A stretch of 64,000 bases of DNA, taken from assembly GCF_010183535.1 (NCBI RefSeq), contig NC_071330.1, positions 8,289,717-8,353,716 of the forward strand, given 5' to 3'. Position 1 is the stretch's first letter, and each line of letters begins with the position of its first letter. The notes beneath the pieces are model-generated. The model saw only the letters and a list, made by a program, of their open reading frames with translations, was not told the origin of the DNA and ran no database searches. Shown here piece after piece: positions 59,239-64,000 of this stretch. The DNA is from Caenorhabditis remanei (taxonomy: Eukaryota > Nematoda > Chromadorea > Rhabditida > Rhabditidae). A program made the position numbers and the translations under genes.

Positions 59239-59722
59239 TGGAGACCGTACAAATCGGGAAGAATGCTCAATCGGGAAGAAACGGATCGGGAAGAAACGAA
59301 TCGGGAAGAAGCAAATCGGGAAGTGACGAATCGGGAAGAACACTTTTTTGCAAGTTTCAGTGTCGGAAATGAAAGAAACTGTCATTTGAAGGTGTATTGT
59401 GTAATTATTGCCACTTTTAATGGTGGGTTTACCTGTTTTTGATGACAATTTTGAATTTCGCTCGATATACCGTAGTTTCGAAAAATTTTCGCAAAACGAA
59501 TTTCCGTAAAATCAACACAAAAACATGAAAACACACCATTAATAAGCTAAATAACTACACTAAACTGAAAACTATTAACTTTTCTTTCATTTCCGACACT
59601 GAAACTTACGAAAAAGCGTTCTTCCCGATTCGTCACTTCCCGATTTGCTTCTTCCCGATTCGTTTCTTCCCGATCCGTTTCTTCCCGATTGAGCGTTCTT
59701 CCGGATTTGTACGGTCTCCAAA
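59239..59722. repeat. Inverted repeat whose arms contain tandem 15-bp units
   Basis: The left arm (about 59239-59380) and right arm (about 59580-59722) are reverse complements, sharing GGAGACCGTACAAATC and TCAGTGTCGGAAATGAAAG. Each arm holds about six imperfect units of the form AATCGGGAAGAAACG. The spacer is about 200 bp. The mirrored arrays show the array was present before or formed with the inversion. No coding role. Confidence 0.8.
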
Positions 59723-59910
59723 GTTGCACGATTTTTCACTTTCAAACTACCGCCACTAGCGAAGGGCATATCGTTGCGAGACCTTCTCAAATAAATGTGT
59801 GCGCCTTCAAACAATTTCGTTTTGTTCTTCTTTTTTCCCCTATCTTTTGTGAACATTTAAATCTTTGAAAAATAAGATTTGCTTTGCTGAAACTTATTAA
59901 AAAAGTAAAA

Positions 59911-59919
59911 AATTTCAGA
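59911..59919 (+). promoter_or_regulatory. Likely trans-splice acceptor of rpb-8
   Basis: AAATTTCAG directly precedes the rpb-8 start with only 2-3 nt between AG and ATG, and no upstream exon is visible. Confidence 0.5.
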
Positions 59920-59921
59920 AA

Positions 59922-60554
59922 ATGGCAGGAATTATTTTTGATGACATGTTCAAGGTGAAAAGTGTAGATCCAGACGGAAAGAAATTTGACAGAGTGTCCC
60001 GATACTTCTGTGACGCTGAATCATTCAAGTAAGCTGGTTTTTCTATGTGACTTATTCAAAAAGCTAATGCAGAATGGAGCTAATCATCGATATCAACTCA
60101 CAAATTTATCCACTGAAGCAAAACGATAAATTCCGTCTTGTTCTCGCCACAACGCTACGCGAAGACGGTCTTGCTGACGAAGGAGAGTACGATCCGAAGG
60201 TAATTAATAAATATTTTATTTCATTGCGGCACGTTATAATAATGAATATATTTCTGAGTGGTACCACTTGAATGTGATCATTTTATTTCAACCGTGTGTT
60301 CCCGATATTTCCTAGACACCGAAAAACACGATATCCTTCAGGCAGAGTACCCACGCATCAAGCAGTACGAGTATGTGATGTATGGAAAAGTGTACCGTTT
60401 GGAAGATGACGACACTGGAACTGATGGCGGAAAACTCGCAGCGTATGCTTCTTTTGGAGGTCTTCTCATGCGACTCAAGGGAGAGGCAATTAATTTGCAC
60501 GGATTCGAAGTTGACATGAACCTCTATTTGCTCATGAAAAAGACTGATTTCTGA
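59922..60554 (+). CDS. rpb-8: RNA polymerase I/II/III common subunit RPB8 (POLR2H)
   Basis: Three exons: 59922-60028, 60073-60199 and 60342-60554, about 148 residues, the family length. [70 protein letters not shown] and [20 protein letters not shown] match RPB8 closely. It is an OB-fold subunit shared by the three nuclear polymerases. The third exon must begin at 60342 (CCTTCAG); the nearer CCTAG at 60315 is out of phase. A second polymerase subunit gene, rpb-2, lies in the same window. Confidence 0.95.
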
Positions 60555-60773
60555 AAATATTTACGCACTTTTTTATTGTTCGCTGTTAATCATCTCATTT
60601 TTCATCATTCTTCACTCAATTTGATCTTGTTTTGAAAATTCAAAAGCTATGAAATTTCTGTTATTACTTTCCATTTTTCTTCACGTTCTCGGTTGTTTCC
60701 ACCTGTTTCATACCTTCTGATTAGAGAATGGAATCTTGTATGTAAGAGACTTATTCGGTACAGGGCTATCAAA

Positions 60774-63700
60774 ATGTCCGCGAACAAGGAGTTGCAACAA
60801 GGATATTCAGCATATTCTACATCTGTGAGTTTTTTGGGAACGTTTTTGTTTGGCTGTTTACATGACATTCAATGAATGACAACTGCATTTATTAATATTC
60901 CTGGCTGTACGTTAATGACGAACGAGTATATAGTGTAAACAATGACATCATATCACTTCATTTTTCGTCATTCACTTGTAATTTTGTCAAAGAATGACTC
61001 TAGAGTCTAGAATGTAAATTTTGAAATTCTGATGAAAATAGTTAACAATCCTAAATGTATTTTAACCATCTATCGAAATGTCCCTTTTGAGAAGAAATTC
61101 AAGTTGTGTACTGAAAAATCGGAAAAAAAAAATCGGGCCGGTAGAAATTCCCTCATAGGCCCGGCCCGTTAAAAGCAGACTTGTCACGGGCCGGGCCGGG
61201 CCAAAATCAGGAAAAATCTCGGCCCGTTTTGAAACATTTTTTGAAAACAGTTTGAGTTTTTGAATTTTGTTTGGAATTTTTTTGAAAAAAGTATAGTTTT
61301 CGAATAAAAATTCAAAATTGAATAAAAATGCGAATGTGTACAATAATTTAGGCATTTTTACTCTATTTTTTCGAAAAATTTCAACAAAAAATTGGTAAAA
61401 AATGGGCAACCATTTTTGAATCCGGGCCGACAGGGACGGGCCGGTCCAAGAGAAATTTCGGCCCGGCCCAGTCCGACCAAGAAAAATCTCGGCCCGGGCC
61501 GGCCCGATTTTTGACAAGTCTGGTTAAAAGTCTTTAGTTCAGGATTTTTATGTTCAAAGAGTAATATAACTATCAAATAATGAGTGCCCGACAAATGAAA
61601 AAAACTTTTTTCTAAACAGACTAATGCATTTACTTTTCCAGTTGGACCAAACTTCCTTGCTAAACCGCCTCATAGTAGCAATGGAGAAAGGAGAGCTAAC
61701 CGACGAGCTGCTTGAGCATATGCCAGAGCTTAATGAAGCTAAAAAACTCAACGATAAGCTGAAATATAGAATGTCGATTCTCGAAAAGAGCATTGCTGAT
61801 CAAACCTCACAAAACAAAAAGAACGGAGTGAAAACAGTTATTCCATCTTCTGGACCTAATGCAGCTCCGGTTGAGAAGAAAGGGAAGAAGGATGGCAAAA
61901 CGTGCGTATAGTTTCAAGAAATACGAATTCGTATTTGTACGTTGAACAAAGTTTAGCTTCAATAATTTCAAATTCGAATTTCAAATATCCAAATCGGGAA
62001 TTAAATACAATTTCGCTGTTTCCTATTCTTGCTTAGTTCTTTTTTCAAAACATGAGCATTTGAATCTGAATGAATAAAACTGTTTCTAGAAATTACTTAT
62101 TACTCATACCAGTCATAGTTTATCGCGTAATTTCAGCGGCGGCGCACTACCAAAGCAGGCTAAAAAGATTGATTACGTCACAGTTGAGGACTACGGTAGT
62201 AGTATTCTTGGAAGACTTCAGTCCCTTTTCAAGAATGCTATTTCGGAAGCTTTCCCAGGACTCGATGCTCCTCTTCTTTTGGCCGAAACGCCAAATCCAC
62301 AGTTCGGAGATTATCAGTGTACATCAGCAATGCCGATTGCTGCAGTAAGTTTAGAATCAATAAATGTCACCTACCTGCTATTTTTCTTTAGAAGCTCAAA
62401 ATCAACGGAATCAACAAAAAACCAGCAGATGTTGGTAAAGAAATCAATGCAAAGCTTCCAAAAAATATCGACTTTATTGAAAAAATTATCGTCATGCCTG
62501 CTGGATTTATTAACATCTTTCTGAAAACGGACTATATCCGCAGCCAAGTTTCTCTGCTTGCTTCCAAAGGAATCTCATTACCGAAAGTAGCCAAAAAGAG
62601 GGTTCTTGTCGACTTTTCATCTCCCAACATCGCGAAAGAAATGCATGTTGGTCACTTGAGATCTACAATCATCGGCGACTCAATTTGTCGGCTATTCGAG
62701 TCTGTTGGATTCGATGTGAGTTTTACATTATGTCTGATTCTCGGTTATCTTGGGAAAAGCAGTGAGCTATTTTCTACTCAAAAATTGTTTTATTTGAATC
62801 TAAAAATTTTGTCGAAGCTCAACCTTCTGATGTTTCCTTTTCAACATTAAAACTATTACTACGTTCAACATTTCTTTAAAAACTGAAACTACCTTTGAGT
62901 ACATGATCGGTTTTCAGGTTCTTCGAGTGAATCATATCGGTGACTGGGGAACACAGTTCGGAATGCTCATCGCTCATCTTTATGACCGATTTCCTGATTT
63001 CTTAAATAAGCTTCCACATATCTCGGATCTTCAAGCTTTTTACAAAGAATCAAAGAAACGTTTCGATGAAGATGAATCGTTCAAGAAGCGCGCTTATGAG
63101 TGTGTTGTCAAACTTCAAAGCCATGATGGAGACATAGTGAAGGCATGGAACACTATCTGTGATGTTTCAAAAAAGTGTAGGTTTTGCATTCTCAGGAAAT
63201 ACGGTAGATTTTTACCATCTATTATTTTCAGATAATCAAATCGTTTATGATTACTTGGACATCAAAATCAAGGACGTTGGAGAATCATTCTATCAAGATA
63301 AAATGGTCGACCTTGTCAAATGGATGAAGCAAAATAGTATGTTAACGATAAACTGTTTTTGTTTTTTCGATTATCGACTACTCTTTTTGTAGAACCGGAC
63401 ATGCTCCGTGAAGAAGATGGACGCCAAATTATGTTTCCTTCTGGCTGTGATGTACCTTTGACTGTCGTTAAATCGGACGGTGGATTTACATATGATACTT
63501 CCGATTTGGCAGCTCTGAAGTACAGAATGCTGGAGGAGAAAGTTGACTGGAACATTTATGTCGTGGACGCGGGACAAAGTCTTCATTTAGAGACAGTCTA
63601 TGCTGCTGGAAGAGATTTTGGATGGTAAGATCATCTTTTCAGAAATTATTCAAAAATTATTCGTTCAGGTACGATGAATCTAAACAGAGAGTTGAGCATG

Positions 63701-64000
63701 TTGGATTTGGTCTTGTACTAGGAGATGATAAGAAGAAGTTCAAAACACGAAGTGGAGAAACAGTTCGTCTTCTAGATTTATTGTCGGAAGGAGTTAAAAG
63801 AGCAACGGAGAAGTTGAAAGAAAAGAAGAGAGAAGCAGTTATGACTGAAGAGGAGCTGGCTACTGCCAGAGATGCGGTAGCTTTTGGATGTGTCAAATAT
63901 GCTGATTTGTCTCATACTCGTACACAGGTATTGTGATCAAAGCTGACTGCAATCTTACCTATCTCTTTAGGATTATGTGTTCTCATTCGACCGAATGCTC
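60774..64000 (+). CDS. rars-1: Cytoplasmic arginyl-tRNA synthetase (5' part; runs off the window)
   Basis: Exons: 60774-60824, 61642-61901, 62137-62344, 62392-62715, 62918-63176, 63232-63336, 63393-63624, 63669-63927 and 63971 to the window end. The N-terminal part is a short leucine-zipper-like extension and a Lys-rich linker. The class I core has [18 protein letters not shown] (HIGH motif as HVGH), [53 protein letters not shown] and [10 protein letters not shown]. The enzyme charges tRNA-Arg. The anticodon-binding C-terminal domain lies beyond 64000. The start is 219 bp after the rpb-8 stop, compatible with a downstream operon position. Intron 1 carries a hAT-type MITE. Confidence 0.95.
61176..61522. 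mobile_element. hAT-type MITE in intron 1 of rars-1
   Basis: A 347-bp element with ends CAGACTTGTCA and TGACAAGTCTG and an 8-bp duplication GTTAAAAG at 61168-61175 and 61523-61530. GGCCCGG blocks lie at both ends. The sequence just left of it (61131-61167) contains further GGGCCGG and GGCCCGG blocks that look like the remnant of another copy. Confidence 0.83.

Larger units (their letters stand above)
58844..59921. other. Intergenic region, ula-1 to rpb-8
   Basis: Contains the ula-1 polyadenylation signal (AATAAA at about 58906), a CG dinucleotide run near 59209-59221, and the large inverted repeat at 59239-59722. No gene is supported; open frames rich in Asn-Arg-Glu-Glu are translations of the repeat units. 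Confidence 0.6.

Noticed and set aside
59179..59856. Open frames encoding repeated Asn-Arg-Glu-Glu units
   Set aside because: They are translations of the 15-bp units in the inverted repeat and appear on both strands.
60316..60341. Earlier acceptor for rpb-8 exon 3 at CCTAG
   Set aside because: It is out of phase with exon 2; the CTTCAG ending at 60341 is in phase and gives the expected RPB8 length.

Overview
This is a 64 kb piece of a nematode genome, almost certainly a Caenorhabditis species other than C. elegans. The genes have many short introns (about 45-60 nt) with a TTTTCAG-type acceptor, intergenic gaps are small, and several starts sit just behind a trans-splice-like TTTCAG. The gene set and order resemble the C. 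elegans chromosome III neighbourhood of nca-2, vps-22, flh-2, ntl-9, rpb-2, fsn-1, mrpl-3, set-2, mmab-1 and ula-1, followed by rpb-8 and rars-1. I recall that neighbourhood from memory and have not searched it. All exon coordinates were read by eye from reading frame, splice signals and family similarity.

Layout. 1-3.2 kb: an F-box/FTH gene (-), a possible F-box fragment (-) and a small one-membrane-span protein gene (+). 3.5-14.05 kb: nca-2 (-), a four-domain NALCN-type sodium leak channel, with a frameshifting 4-bp tandem duplication before domain IV. 17-22.1 kb: three closely spaced + genes that look like an operon: a JMJD8-like ER-lumen JmjC protein, vps-22 (ESCRT-II) and a BUD23-like rRNA methyltransferase. 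22.7-24.5 kb: flh-2 (FLYWCH factor, -), then about 5 kb with no recognisable gene. 29.85-44.1 kb: a - strand run of ntl-9 (CCR4-NOT), rpb-2 (Pol II), fsn-1 (F-box/SPRY), mrpl-3 (mitoribosome) and an uncharacterised acidic protein. 44.8-64 kb: a + strand run of a GTPBP10-like Obg GTPase, set-2 (H3K4 methyltransferase), mmab-1 (cobalamin adenosyltransferase), ula-1 (NEDD8 E1 subunit), rpb-8 and the 5' part of rars-1. Most of these genes are housekeeping genes of transcription, chromatin, translation and ubiquitin-like conjugation.

The most notable features are mobile DNA. Five palindromic elements sit in introns, and each is flanked by its own perfect 8-bp target duplication, which is a hAT signature. 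Two same-length 205-bp TA-flanked elements lie head to head at 44.1-44.6 kb. A 5'-truncated LINE lies inside set-2 between two identical 318-bp copies of the target. The duplicated segment carries a complete intron, so set-2 can still be spliced to an intact product by skipping the first copy and the LINE. No prokaryotic-type defence system, CRISPR array, rRNA or tRNA was found.
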